DNA of 64,000 nucleotides from Chitinophaga sp. LS1 (GTDB lineage Bacteria > Bacteroidota > Bacteroidia > Chitinophagales > Chitinophagaceae), in assembly GCF_034274695.1 (NCBI RefSeq), contig NZ_CP128362.1:310001-374000 (forward strand). The letters are read 5' to 3'. The translations under genes and the position numbers were made by a program. Position 1 is the stretch's first letter. Each line of letters begins with the position of its first letter. The notes under the pieces are model-generated. The model was not told the DNA's origin. It saw only the letters and a program-made list of their open reading frames with translations, and did not search any database. Below, piece after piece: positions 54,175 through 63,973 of this stretch.

Positions 54175-55140
54175 ATGGACGAGATTAAAAACCTGATCAG
54201 TAAGGAATTAAGGGATTTCGAGAGCAAATTTTCTGACGCAGTAAAGAGTAATGTCGCACTGTTGGACAGGATCATGCATTATATCGTTAAACGAAAAGGG
54301 AAGCAAATGCGCCCTATGTTCGTTTTGCTCTCGGCACGCCTGTTCAGTAATGATATCCAGGAAAGTACATACCGCGCTGCCGCACTCGTGGAATTGCTGC
54401 ACACCGCTACCCTCGTACATGATGATGTCGTGGATGATGCCAATGAACGCCGTGGATTCTTCTCCATCAACGCTTTGTGGAAAAATAAGATCGCTGTGCT
54501 CGTGGGAGACTACCTCCTTTCCAAAGGACTCCTCCTCTCTTTGAACAATAATGACTTCAGAGCACTCCAGATCCTCTCCCTGGCAGTAAAGGAAATGAGT
54601 GAAGGCGAACTGCTACAGATCGAGAAAACACGTAAACTCAATATTAAAGAAGATATCTACTTCGAAATCATCCGCCGTAAAACAGCCTCCCTCCTCGCCG
54701 CCGCCTGTTCCGCCGGCGCCTGGAGCACCTCTAATGATGAAGAAACTACGGAGAAGATGCGCCTCTTCGGCGAAAAAGTAGGTGTCGCCTTTCAGATCAA
54801 AGATGACCTCTTCGACTATGGCAGCGAAAAAATCGGTAAACCTACCGGCATAGATATAAGAGAGAAAAAAATGACCCTCCCCCTTATCTATACACTGGAA
54901 CACGCTACACCAGACGTAAGAAGACAAATCATCAACATCGTAAAAAATCATAATACCGATAAAGCCCGCGTGGAAGAAGTCATTACATTGGTGAAAGCTT
55001 CCGGTGGTATCGAGTATACACAACAGAAGATGTTCGAATACCGCGACGAAGCCATGGCTATCCTCCATAGCTTCCCCGATAGCAATATCAGACAGGGACT
55101 CGAATCAATGGTCAGGTATACAACCGACCGTAACTTCTAA
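54175..55140 (+). CDS. Polyprenyl diphosphate synthase
   Basis: This trans-prenyltransferase extends allylic diphosphates with isopentenyl diphosphate, most likely to make the menaquinone side chain. The 321-residue protein contains the first aspartate-rich motif in TATLVHDDVVDDANERRG and the second in VAFQIKDDLFDYGSEKIGKP. The product-length region before the first motif (RAAALVELLH) has small residues, compatible with a long-chain product. It resembles IspB/HepT-type enzymes. Its stop is followed by about 125 bp before recJ. Menaquinone genes mqnB and mqnD are in the same window but not linked. Confidence 0.9.
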   Translation: MDEIKNLISKELRDFESKFSDAVKSNVALLDRIMHYIVKRKGKQMRPMFVLLSARLFSNDIQESTYRAAALVELLHTATLVHDDVVDDANERRGFFSINALWKNKIAVLVGDYLLSKGLLLSLNNNDFRALQILSLAVKEMSEGELLQIEKTRKLNIKEDIYFEIIRRKTASLLAAACSAGAWSTSNDEETTEKMRLFGEKVGVAFQIKDDLFDYGSEKIGKPTGIDIREKKMTLPLIYTLEHATPDVRRQIINIVKNHNTDKARVEEVITLVKASGGIEYTQQKMFEYRDEAMAILHSFPDSNIRQGLESMVRYTTDRNF

Positions 55141-55264
55141 TAATAATATAGGGACAATATAATTATCTGTTGGTCAGTTCTTATTGAGAACAGGCCATAC
55201 TATTTGAAATTTATACCCTATCTTCCGTTCAAACAAGAATCGCTCATCCTTCTTTAGATTATAG

Positions 55265-56968
55265 ATGCAAAAACGCTGGACAGTCCGATCGTATCAACCA
55301 AAACAGGAAGCTTTGCTGCAGGCCTCCCTGCGCATACATCCCCTGTTATGCAGGTTGTTGGTGCAGCGCGGCATGCATACCTATGATGAATCAAGGTTGT
55401 TCTTCCGCCCTACACTGGCAGATCTTCATGATCCATGGATCATGAAAGATATGGATAAAGCTGTATCCAGAATTGAACAGGCCATCTTCAGACATGAAAA
55501 AATTCTAGTGTTCGGAGACTACGACGTGGATGGTACCACCGCCGTAGCAACTGTATTCGATTTTCTACACACTTTATATAATAATATAGAGTTTTATATT
55601 CCGCATCGCTACCGCGAAGGCTATGGCATCTCTGCCCAGGGCATCGAATACGCCAGGGACAACGATTTTAGCCTCGTCATCACGCTTGACTGCGGTATCA
55701 AGGCCACCGAACAAATTACCTGGGCCGCTGAACATGGTATTGACTTTATTATATGTGATCACCACCTGCCAGATGCTATCCTGCCTCCGGCTGTGGCTAT
55801 CCTCAACCCAAAACAATATGATTGCCCTTACCCTTACAAGGAACTAAGTGGCTGTGGTATTGGCTATAAACTCATCACCGCCTTCGCCCAAAAAATAGGT
55901 TTGCCGGAATCTGCCGCACACCACTATCTGGACCTCGTGGCTACCAGCATCGCCGCTGATATCGTACCCATGACCGGCGAAAACCGTGTACTGGCCTTTC
56001 ATGGACTGAAAAAAGTCAATGAATCTCCCCTACCCGGTATCCAGGCCCTCATCCAACTCAGTGGTCTCAAAGAACAACTCACCATCTCTAACCTCGTCTT
56101 CGTTATCGCTCCCCGCGTTAACGCCGCCGGTAGAATGGACGATGCCCGCAAAGCCGTGAACCTGTTCATTGAGAATGATATGGAAAAGGCCATGGAAATT
56201 GCAAAAGTGCTGCACGCTGACAACTTTGACCGCAAGGAAATTGATGGCAACATTACCAAAGAAGCTGTAGAACTGATTCAGAACGATACTACTCTACATA
56301 ATAAAAAGTCCACCGTACTCTATAAGCCTGACTGGCACAAAGGTGTGGTGGGTATCGTGGCATCCCGGCTGATCGATAAATATTATTACAGACCGACCAT
56401 TATCCTTACCCTCAGTAATGATAAAGTAGCCGGCTCTGCCCGCTCTGTGATTGGGTTTAACGTATACGAAGCCATTCACAAGTGTAAAGATCTGCTGGAA
56501 AACTATGGTGGCCACTTCTACGCCGCCGGCATGACCCTCAAACCTGAAAACGTGCCCGCTTTCCAGGAAAGATTTGAAGAGGTTGTCGCCACTACCATCA
56601 ATCCTGAACTGCTGATTCCGGAAATCACTATCGATACCGAAATCAGTCTGAAAGATATCACTCCCGCTTTTTTCAATATTCTCAAACAGTTCGAGCCCCT
56701 GGGGCCGGACAACCAACGCCCTATCTTCCTCGTACGAAACGTGGTAGACAGCGGCTACTCCCGCCTCATAAAAGATGAGCACATTAAATTTTCGGTTAAA
56801 CAGGGCAGACACCCTATGGCTGTAACAGGTATTGGGTTCTATATGTCTGACAAATTCTCGATCGTCAGCAGCCGCCAGCCTTTTGATATGGTATTTACCA
56901 TTGATGAGAACGAGTGGAATGGCAAGATGAACCTACAAATGAAAGTAATCGATATCCGCTCTCACTGA
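55265..56968 (+). CDS. recJ: Single-stranded-DNA-specific exonuclease RecJ
   Basis: RecJ degrades single-stranded DNA 5' to 3' in recombination and mismatch repair. The 567-residue protein carries the DHH-family motifs: FGDYDVDGTTAVATVFDFL (motif I), VITLDCGIKA (II), IICDHHLPD (DHH, III) and the DHHA1 domain with ENYGGHFYAAGMTLKPENVP. The C-terminal OB-like region has LGPDNQRPIFLVRNV. It begins RWTVRSYQPKQEALLQASLR. It shares strand with the prenyl synthase but 124 bp separate them. Confidence 0.94.
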   Translation: MQKRWTVRSYQPKQEALLQASLRIHPLLCRLLVQRGMHTYDESRLFFRPTLADLHDPWIMKDMDKAVSRIEQAIFRHEKILVFGDYDVDGTTAVATVFDFLHTLYNNIEFYIPHRYREGYGISAQGIEYARDNDFSLVITLDCGIKATEQITWAAEHGIDFIICDHHLPDAILPPAVAILNPKQYDCPYPYKELSGCGIGYKLITAFAQKIGLPESAAHHYLDLVATSIAADIVPMTGENRVLAFHGLKKVNESPLPGIQALIQLSGLKEQLTISNLVFVIAPRVNAAGRMDDARKAVNLFIENDMEKAMEIAKVLHADNFDRKEIDGNITKEAVELIQNDTTLHNKKSTVLYKPDWHKGVVGIVASRLIDKYYYRPTIILTLSNDKVAGSARSVIGFNVYEAIHKCKDLLENYGGHFYAAGMTLKPENVPAFQERFEEVVATTINPELLIPEITIDTEISLKDITPAFFNILKQFEPLGPDNQRPIFLVRNVVDSGYSRLIKDEHIKFSVKQGRHPMAVTGIGFYMSDKFSIVSSRQPFDMVFTIDENEWNGKMNLQMKVIDIRSH

Positions 56969-57264
56969 CTTCTTTCTACTCAAACCGAGTAATGATCACC
57001 ACAAATTGCAGGGAATCAAAACATTCGCTTTGATCCCCTGCTGACGGAGATTTGATAAGATCTCCTATGATAGGGCTTTCTATTTTCTCTTTACTAAGGG
57101 TAAGTATGGGGAAATGACGCCATAGTGCATGGCCTAATTCCATAATTACTTTTCTTTTTACATATTTCCCCTTTACTAAAAATCCCGTCCCACGGTAAAG
57201 CGGGACGGGATAAGGGCTTGTGCAATGCTATCAAAACGGCATTGCCAATGATTTATTATATCGC
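56969..57264. other. Intergenic region with two hairpins between recJ and htpG
   Basis: Two strong inverted repeats are present. GCAGGGAATCAAA (57008-57020) pairs with TTTGATCCCCTGC (57029-57041) with one mismatch. ATCCCGTCCC (57182-57191) pairs with GGGACGGGAT (57202-57211). Neither has a long T-run. The first may help end recJ and the second the htpG message. No gene was found. Confidence 0.55.
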
Positions 57265-59094
57265 TTAATTTGTTTTTTCGCCCATCAGTTCTACACTTCT
57301 GGTCACAAAGGCTGTCAGGTCCGCACCTGTCAAAAGATTCTGTGACAGTAAAGCCAGATCAGCCAGGTTGCGGATTTGCTTTTCCTGCAACTGATCATTG
57401 CCTTCTTTCAGGATCTGCTGATAAATCGGATGGTTTGCATTCACCGTCATGTTGATTTCGTCAGGCATACCTGCATACCAGGACATACCGCTACCACCTA
57501 CTGCTGCCATATCTTTCATACGACGCATGAACTCAGGGCGTGTTACAATCACTGGCTGTGCTTCTGCACTCAGACCTTTCAGTTCCACTTTTACATGTTG
57601 CTGCGGGATCTTTTCAAACAATGATTTCAAACGTGTTTCCTGATCCTGTGTCAGTACATGTGAATTATTTTCATCCTTGTCAATCAGGTTATCTGCAATG
57701 TCTGCATCCACACGGGTAAACTGTACCTTTTCCCAGCGGGTCTCCATCTGGTTCAGGAAAGCAGCATCTACCAGACTATCCAGTTTCACGATCTTATATC
57801 CCTTTGCTTTCGCCGCAGTGATATAACTATCCTGCTGTACCGGGTTGGTAGCGTACAGGATCACCTGCTTTTCTTCCTTGTTGGTTTGAATAGCAGCAGT
57901 ATCCTGTTTGTATTCATCCAGCGTATAGAATTTACTACCATCTGCATCTTCGAGAATGAGGAACTTGTTACCTTTTTCCAGGAACTTATCGTCCGTCATC
58001 ATACCATATTTAGCAAACAAACCGATGGATTCCCATTTCTCTTCAAATCCTTTACGATCGTTTTTAAACATTTCTTCCAGCTTATCCCCTACTTTCTTCG
58101 TGATGTAAGAGCTGATCTTTTTCACATTCGGATCACCCTGCAGGTAGCTACGGCTCACGTTCAGCGGAATATCCGGACTATCGATCACACCATGCAGCAG
58201 CATCAGGAACTCAGGTACAATATCCTTTACTTCGTCCGTTACAAACACCTGGTTAGAATACAGGCTGATCTTATCTTTCTGGATTTCGTAACTCTTATTG
58301 ATCTTAGGGAAGTAGAGAATACCCGTCAGGTTGAATGGATAATCTACATTCAGGTGGATCCAGAACAATGGCGGCTCAGAGAAAGGATACAGTTCTTTGT
58401 AAAAGTTCTGATAATCTTCTGTGGTCAGCTCACTTGGTTTCTTCGTCCATGCAGGATGTGTATTGTTGATCTGGTTATCTTCATATTTAACCGGAACTGG
58501 CAGGAACTTACAGAACTTTTCGAGGATGGATTTGATACGATGCTCATCCAGGAATTCTTCACTTTCCTCATTGATGTGCATGATGATATCAGTACCTCTG
58601 CCAGCTTCGCGGGTGGTTTCTTCCAGGGTATATTCAGGACTGCCATCGCACTCCCAACGTACAGCTGGTTCATCTTTGTGAGATTGGGTGATGATCTCCA
58701 CCACATTGCTCACCATGAAAGAGGAATAGAAGCCCAGACCAAAGTGACCGATGATGTTGGTTCCTTCATTCTGACCTTTATATTTATTCAGGAACTCTTC
58801 CGCACCGGAAAATGCTACCTGGTTGATGTATTTATCTACTTCTTCAGCCGTCATCCCGATCCCATTGTCAGAGATGGTCAATGTTTTTTTCTCTTTGTCA
58901 AGTTTCACGCTAATGGCCAACTCGCCCAGTTCTCCTTTGAACTCTCCTACACTTGCCAGCGTTTTCAATTTTTGGGTTGCATCAACCGCGTTACTTACGA
59001 GTTCGCGGATAAAGATCTCATGATCTGAATAGAGGAATTTTTTAATAATGGGGAAGATGTTCTCTGTCTGAACACGTATTGCTCCTTTCTGCAT
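57265..59094 (-). CDS. htpG: Molecular chaperone HtpG (Hsp90)
   Basis: HtpG is the bacterial Hsp90, an ATP-driven dimeric chaperone. From the ATG at 59094 (MQKGAIRVQTENIFPIIKKF) it has 609 residues. The N-terminal GHKL ATPase domain shows LVSNAVDATQKLK, TISDNGIGMTAEEVDKYINQ and IIGHFGLGFYSSFMV. The middle domain has YFPKINKSY-like text, QVFVTDEVKDIVPEFLMLLH and SRSYLQGDPNVKKISSYITK. The C-terminal dimerisation domain is present. The frame extends 36 codons further upstream but those codons overlap the promoter. Confidence 0.95.
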   Translation of the reverse strand: MQKGAIRVQTENIFPIIKKFLYSDHEIFIRELVSNAVDATQKLKTLASVGEFKGELGELAISVKLDKEKKTLTISDNGIGMTAEEVDKYINQVAFSGAEEFLNKYKGQNEGTNIIGHFGLGFYSSFMVSNVVEIITQSHKDEPAVRWECDGSPEYTLEETTREAGRGTDIIMHINEESEEFLDEHRIKSILEKFCKFLPVPVKYEDNQINNTHPAWTKKPSELTTEDYQNFYKELYPFSEPPLFWIHLNVDYPFNLTGILYFPKINKSYEIQKDKISLYSNQVFVTDEVKDIVPEFLMLLHGVIDSPDIPLNVSRSYLQGDPNVKKISSYITKKVGDKLEEMFKNDRKGFEEKWESIGLFAKYGMMTDDKFLEKGNKFLILEDADGSKFYTLDEYKQDTAAIQTNKEEKQVILYATNPVQQDSYITAAKAKGYKIVKLDSLVDAAFLNQMETRWEKVQFTRVDADIADNLIDKDENNSHVLTQDQETRLKSLFEKIPQQHVKVELKGLSAEAQPVIVTRPEFMRRMKDMAAVGGSGMSWYAGMPDEINMTVNANHPIYQQILKEGNDQLQEKQIRNLADLALLSQNLLTGADLTAFVTRSVELMGEKTN

Positions 59095-59405
59095 GGGTAT
59101 CTGTGTTTTTGTGGAATCTTTCAAAGCGTATGCCAGTGGGAAAATGCTGCCAAAGTGACGGAACGGGGCAGTACAATAAACCATACCGTCAGGAAAAAGC
59201 AACCTTTTTTACTCCGAAGTCAATCGTCACCTGCCGTCAGGCAAATCAAAAAACGCTTCCTTGCTGCCACAGAACCATCCGGTTAACAATTAAATCATGT
59301 AAAATATAACACAAATGTTGTACATTCAATATGTAGCATATCACGACCCTGAAGAGTATTCCATTAACATATTTACCCATCCCCTAACAACCATCTATTT
59401 ATTAC
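59095..59405. other. Divergent region between htpG and the secreted nuclease gene
   Basis: About 311 bp. It holds the probable htpG promoter (59122-59154) near its left end; the rest is AT-rich with no recognised gene. Small plus-strand frames here have no family signature. Confidence 0.45.
59122..59154 (-). promoter_or_regulatory. Probable htpG promoter
   Basis: On the minus strand TTTG (59151-59154) lies 20 bp upstream of TACGCTTTG (59122-59130), which is the -7 consensus with one extra spacer base. The htpG ATG is 28 bp downstream. No CIRCE-type inverted repeat was seen. Confidence 0.45.
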
Positions 59406-62400
59406 ATGAAAAAAACTCTACTCCTGATTTTTACAGTCTTTGGTGTCTTGCACACATTTGCGCAAACCCAACCCACCCCCCAGGCACTGCCTTACCAGCA
59501 AAACTTTGACGCATTGGCGACCACATCCACCACTTACCCGGATGGATGGCAGGGCTGGACACTCTCCGGCTCCCCTTCTTCCAGCTTTAACACCGCCACT
59601 CCTGCATCAGACAAAGCGCTGACTACCGGCACCGCCTCCAGCACTGCCAACAGTGTATATAATTATAATGGTAAACTGGGTTTCCTCAATAGTGGCAGCG
59701 TGGACAACTGCCTCTCCCTGGCCCTCAATACCACCGGCCAGGTGAACATCGCATTACAATACGACGTTATGACGCTACGCAATCCTTACGATGGCAGTAG
59801 CAATACCCGTATTAACGAAGTCATCTTACAATACAGAATTGGTAGCACCGGCAACTTTACCAACATTACTGGTACAGAATACCAAAATGGTACGACCCTT
59901 CAGACCACCAGCGGTGTCACCACGCCACAAGACCCTGCTACAAAAACACTGGTGCTTCCCACAGCCTGCGAAAACCAGCCACTGGTACAGCTTCGCTGGG
60001 TAAACCGCCAGATCAGCGGCAGTGGCTCCCGCCCCTCATTTGCCATCGACAATATTATAGCAGGTAGTGGTGGTGCCGATACCACTCCTCCTGTGATCGA
60101 CTCTCTAACGCCACTGAACCACGAAACTAATGTGCCGCCTACCACTACTCCCAGCATTATTTTCTCTGAAAACGTCATTGCAGGTACCGGTCACCTCACC
60201 TTACACAATGCTACAAACGGTACCCAGCAGGTATTTGACATCACCAGCACAGCTATCGTAATCAGAAATCAGCTGCTCAGTGTGATCACGTCTCTTGCTG
60301 GCAACAAATCTTATTACATCACCATCGACAGCGGCGCCATAACCGACAATAGTGGCAATGCTTTCGCTGGTATTCCTGATAGCACAGTATGGGCTTTTTC
60401 CACAGGTGCACAACAACTGGATTTTGATTTCAACAACTGTACAACCGGTACAGGTGTAGTCGGTGGTTTCACTGCTTATAGCGTAACCGGTGCACAAGTA
60501 TGGGATTGCACCACCTTTGGTCAATCCCTGAATAGTGCACAGATCAATGGCTACAGCGGAGGCCCAGTCGAAAATGAAGACTGGTTGATCTCTCCTGCTT
60601 TTGATCTTACAGGTTTTGATTATCCACTCCTTTCCTTCGCCAGCCGCACTGCTTTTGTAGGTCCATCTTTACAACTGCTCATTTCTACCAACTACGATGG
60701 CAGCAGCCATCCAAATACTGCCACATGGACGGCTGTCAATGGAAGATTCCCTGCAATCTCGTCAGATGCATGGAAAACTTCGGATAGCATCAATCTCGCC
60801 GGTTTTAAACAATCCAGTGTGTATATCGCATTTAAATATACCTCTTCTCCTACCCTGAATGCAGCCCGCTGGACATTGGATGATTTCCATCTCTACAATA
60901 GCCCTCAGGCACCATTACCATCAGTAGATAAGTCTACCTCCAGTATGGATTTCGACTATGTAAAATCAGGTCAACAATCATCCTCACAATACTTTACTTT
61001 TAATGCCAGCGACTTTACCGGTGCACTCACACTTGCTACCAGTGCAGGTTTCCAACTATCAAAAGATAGCGCTGGCACATACACCACTTCCCTGAATTAC
61101 CCTGTTGACTCCCTGTCAGGAACCGTAACTGTATGGGTAAGATTCGTACCTACAGCGGCTGATCAGGCATACACAGGCACGCTCACTTTTACCAGTGCTA
61201 GTCTGAATACTACGCCTATCGCACTTTCCGGCACCTCTTTACGCTCCCTGAAAGTGGTGAACTGGAATATGGAATGGTTTGGTAGTCCGGCACAAAATCC
61301 GGCGAATGATAGTCTGCAACAGGCAAATGCCACTGTAGTACTGAAAAAACTGGATGCTGATATTTATGCGCTGGCAGAAGTAGTAGATACTGCCCGTTTC
61401 AGAGCTGTGGTGAGCCAGATGCCGGGTTATAACTACATCATTTCTGACTTTGGCTCTTATGCAGACAGCATCACCGATGTGGATTATACTTCTGCACAGA
61501 AGCTCACATTCCTCTATAAAACAAGCGTGATCCGCTCTATTCGCAGCTATGGTGTATTGAGGAAAGGTGGTAGCGCAAATGCTTATTACAACTGGTCTTC
61601 CGGTCGTTTCCCATTCCTGCTGCAGGCCACTGCAAACCTGAATGGAGATAGTGCACTCATCAACTTCGTCCTCATTCACAGCAAGGCGAATACAGGCACC
61701 ACTGCGGACAAGATCCAGTCATGGCAGCGTCGTAAAGATGGTAACCTGGAACTGAAAGATACCCTGGATGCACAGTATCCAACCAGCAACTTCATCATCC
61801 TCGGTGACTTCAACGATGCATTGAATAAAACCATCACTACAGAACTGGCGCCGGATACCACGACATCTTACATCGATTTCATGAACGATACCGCGCATTA
61901 CAAACCGCTCACATTGCCATTGAGCCTGGCAGGCGATCAGTCTACCACCGCTTATACAACTGTTATAGACAATGTGATCGCTTCCGATGAAATGGCGATT
62001 GCTTACCTCCCGGGTTCTGCTAAGGTGCACAAAGAAGTCGCTCAGCTCATCAGTAGCTACAGCAGCACAACCAGCGATCACTATCCGGTGCAGACCAATT
62101 ACAACCTGCACACCCTGGGTAACCCTGTCACTGCTGAAAACTTCAATGCCGTAGTAGATTCAGGCAATGTAAAAGTGACCTGGTCTACCCCCTACGAAAT
62201 CAACACAGACCATTATGTAGTAGAGAAAACCCTCAACCTGCGTAACTACGTAGCAGTAGATACCCTCGCTGCACAGGGCAACAAAGACTTCGCAACCAGT
62301 TATCGCACCTATGACTATCAGCCATGGCTGGGGGTTTCCTGGTACAGACTGAAGATTGTAAGCAAAGATGGCAGCGTTCGCTACAGCGAAAATGACAGGG

Positions 62401-62672
62401 TATACGTATCTTTGCTGGACCTGATCAAAAAGCTCATCTGGTGCATCATTGGTCATAACCTCCAGGTATGGGTGGATATGGAAAAACCAGGACCCGCTCA
62501 ATTTGAACTCATTGATATGCAGGGACGCAGCCGTTTCAAATCACAACAGTTTGTAAACAAAGGCCGCAATACCAAGACGATTGATGTGAACGCTTTGCCT
62601 AACGGTATATATATATTAAGGATACAGAGTTTGGATGGCGTAAAAACCAGTAAAATATTGATTACCAAATAA
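59406..62672 (+). CDS. Secreted endonuclease/exonuclease/phosphatase-family protein with type IX sorting domain
   Basis: A modular 1088-residue exported protein. It has a signal peptide (MKKTLLLIFTVFGVLHTFAQ), an N-terminal beta-sandwich (to about 220), a bacterial Ig-like domain starting ADTTPPVIDSLTP (about 225-335), a cleaved-adhesin-like region (LDFDFNNCTTGTG onward) and another Ig-like domain. The EEP domain (about 615-900) has VVNWNMEWFG, LIHSKAN, ILGDFNDA and TTSDHYPV, so the catalytic Glu, Asp, Asn and His motifs are present. The last 80 residues (LIDMQGRSRFKSQQF ... LPNGIYILRIQS) form a type A sorting domain for type IX secretion. It probably hydrolyses extracellular DNA or a phosphoester; the substrate is unproven. 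Confidence 0.85.
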   Translation: MKKTLLLIFTVFGVLHTFAQTQPTPQALPYQQNFDALATTSTTYPDGWQGWTLSGSPSSSFNTATPASDKALTTGTASSTANSVYNYNGKLGFLNSGSVDNCLSLALNTTGQVNIALQYDVMTLRNPYDGSSNTRINEVILQYRIGSTGNFTNITGTEYQNGTTLQTTSGVTTPQDPATKTLVLPTACENQPLVQLRWVNRQISGSGSRPSFAIDNIIAGSGGADTTPPVIDSLTPLNHETNVPPTTTPSIIFSENVIAGTGHLTLHNATNGTQQVFDITSTAIVIRNQLLSVITSLAGNKSYYITIDSGAITDNSGNAFAGIPDSTVWAFSTGAQQLDFDFNNCTTGTGVVGGFTAYSVTGAQVWDCTTFGQSLNSAQINGYSGGPVENEDWLISPAFDLTGFDYPLLSFASRTAFVGPSLQLLISTNYDGSSHPNTATWTAVNGRFPAISSDAWKTSDSINLAGFKQSSVYIAFKYTSSPTLNAARWTLDDFHLYNSPQAPLPSVDKSTSSMDFDYVKSGQQSSSQYFTFNASDFTGALTLATSAGFQLSKDSAGTYTTSLNYPVDSLSGTVTVWVRFVPTAADQAYTGTLTFTSASLNTTPIALSGTSLRSLKVVNWNMEWFGSPAQNPANDSLQQANATVVLKKLDADIYALAEVVDTARFRAVVSQMPGYNYIISDFGSYADSITDVDYTSAQKLTFLYKTSVIRSIRSYGVLRKGGSANAYYNWSSGRFPFLLQATANLNGDSALINFVLIHSKANTGTTADKIQSWQRRKDGNLELKDTLDAQYPTSNFIILGDFNDALNKTITTELAPDTTTSYIDFMNDTAHYKPLTLPLSLAGDQSTTAYTTVIDNVIASDEMAIAYLPGSAKVHKEVAQLISSYSSTTSDHYPVQTNYNLHTLGNPVTAENFNAVVDSGNVKVTWSTPYEINTDHYVVEKTLNLRNYVAVDTLAAQGNKDFATSYRTYDYQPWLGVSWYRLKIVSKDGSVRYSENDRVYVSLLDLIKKLIWCIIGHNLQVWVDMEKPGPAQFELIDMQGRSRFKSQQFVNKGRNTKTIDVNALPNGIYILRIQSLDGVKTSKILITK

Positions 62673-62725
62673 TTAATTCTACAAAAAGGGATAGCGGCAG
62701 GCCTTCCCGCCGCTACCACCACCGC

Positions 62726-62762
62726 AAAAAACCACTTCCGCCTACGGCAGAAGTGGTTTTTT
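62726..62762 (+). terminator. Terminator after the secreted nuclease gene
   Basis: AAAAAACCACTTC (62726-62738) pairs with GAAGTGGTTTTTT (62750-62762). Its T-run runs directly into the -33 box of the rpsF promoter. Confidence 0.8.
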
Positions 62763-62792
62763 GCATTATTTCATAAATATCTCCTATCTTTG
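62761..62792 (+). promoter_or_regulatory. Promoter of the rpsF-rpsR-rplI operon
   Basis: TTG (62761-62763, part of TTTTTTG) and TATCTTTG (62785-62792) match the Bacteroidota -33/-7 pattern with a 21-bp spacer. The leader to the rpsF ATG is about 40 nt. Confidence 0.7.
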
Positions 62793-62833
62793 CGATCCAA
62801 TTTTTTTCTAATCAAATTAAAAACAGGGAAATT

Positions 62834-63184
62834 ATGAATTACGAATTGATGGTGATTTTTACCCCTGTGCTGTCTGAGGAAGACTACAAAGCTGCTCAGA
62901 AAAAATTCGCTGACATTATCAAAGATAATGGTGGTGAATTAACGCACGAAAATCCCTGGGGATTAAAATCACTGGCGTACCCTATCCAGAAGAAGACCAC
63001 GGGCATGTACCTGGTACTGGAATACAGTGCGCCATCCGACCTCAATGAGAAGCTGAAAATTCAGCTGAACCGCGATGAAAATGTGCTCCGTCACATGGTT
63101 ACTGCACTGGACAAATACGCTGTTCAGTACAACAATCGCAAGAGACATGGCGTAAACGCTGATTCTAAAACCGCTGAAGCTTAA
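62834..63184 (+). CDS. rpsF: 30S ribosomal protein S6
   Basis: S6 binds the platform of the 30S subunit as a heterodimer with S18. The 116-residue protein begins MNYELMVIFTPVLSEEDYKA, with the family NPWGLKSLAYPIQKKTTGMY at about residues 40-59 and a short C-terminal extension. First gene of the rpsF-rpsR-rplI operon, preceded by its own promoter and 4 bp from rpsR. Confidence 0.96.
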   Translation: MNYELMVIFTPVLSEEDYKAAQKKFADIIKDNGGELTHENPWGLKSLAYPIQKKTTGMYLVLEYSAPSDLNEKLKIQLNRDENVLRHMVTALDKYAVQYNNRKRHGVNADSKTAEA

Positions 63185-63188
63185 AATT

Positions 63189-63455
63189 ATGGCAGTAAAA
63201 CAAGAAATTAAGTACTTAACGGCCGTAAAAACCGAGAAACGTCAAAAGAAATATTGCCGTTTCAAGAAATTAGGCATCCGGTATGTGGATTACAAAGACG
63301 CTGAATTCCTGAAGAAATTCCTGAACGACCAGGGTAAAATGCTCCCTCGTCGTATCTCTGGTAACTCCCTGAAGTTCCAGCGCAAGGTAGCTCAGGCAAT
63401 TAAAAAGGCTCGTCAGATGGCGTTGTTACCTTACGTTACTGACCTTTTAAAGTAA
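63189..63455 (+). CDS. rpsR: 30S ribosomal protein S18
   Basis: S18 is the partner of S6. The 88-residue protein shows KKYCRFKKLGIRYVDYKDAE, FLNDQGKMLPRRISG and KFQRKVAQAIKKARQMALLP, with the closing LPYV typical of S18. Only one cysteine is present, so it is the zinc-independent form. Second gene of the operon. Confidence 0.96.
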   Translation: MAVKQEIKYLTAVKTEKRQKKYCRFKKLGIRYVDYKDAEFLKKFLNDQGKMLPRRISGNSLKFQRKVAQAIKKARQMALLPYVTDLLK

Positions 63456-63503
63456 ACCGACAAATTACTTATCGTAAGTAAAAGGTCCTTAAAACTAATT
63501 AAC

Positions 63504-63950
63504 ATGCAAGTAATCTTAATACAAGACGTAGATAATCTGGGTCAGAAGAATGAAGTCGCTGCCGTAAAAAACGGTTACGCTAGAAACTTCCTGATCCCAC
63601 AGAAATTTGCGGTAGAAGCATCTCCATCTAACCTGAAGCAACTGCAGGAGCGCCTGAAAGTGCAGAAAGCGAAAGAAGAGAAAATGCTCGCCGAAATCGC
63701 TAAGGTGGTTGAAGTGCTGAAGGCTGGTCCAGTGAAAATTGGTGCTAAAACCGGTACATCCGGTAAGATCTTCGGTAGCGTTACCGGTGTTCAGATCGCT
63801 CGTGCGATTAAAGAACAGAAAGGTTACGAAATCGACCGTCGCCGCATCCACATCCTGGATGATGTAAAAGAATTAGGTACATACAAAGCGAAACTGGACT
63901 TCGGTAAAGGCAATGAAGCTGAACTGGAATTCGAAGTTGTAGCTGAGTAA
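63504..63950 (+). CDS. rplI: 50S ribosomal protein L9
   Basis: L9 is a two-domain protein that reaches out from the L1 side of the 50S subunit and helps keep reading frame. The 148-residue product has the N-terminal signature MQVILIQDVDNLGQKNEVAA, the NGYARNFLIPQKFAV stretch, a long connecting helix (about 40-75) and the C-terminal domain with GKIFGSVTGVQIARAIKEQ and RRRIHI-like DRRRIHILDDVKELGTY. Third gene of the operon. Confidence 0.96.
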   Translation: MQVILIQDVDNLGQKNEVAAVKNGYARNFLIPQKFAVEASPSNLKQLQERLKVQKAKEEKMLAEIAKVVEVLKAGPVKIGAKTGTSGKIFGSVTGVQIARAIKEQKGYEIDRRRIHILDDVKELGTYKAKLDFGKGNEAELEFEVVAE

Positions 63951-63973
63951 GTCTTACATACTTTATATAAAAG

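Noticed and set aside
57886..59028. A 380-codon plus-strand frame opposite htpG
   Set aside because: It is fully antisense to the well-supported htpG gene, has no recognisable domain, and reflects codon bias of the real gene.
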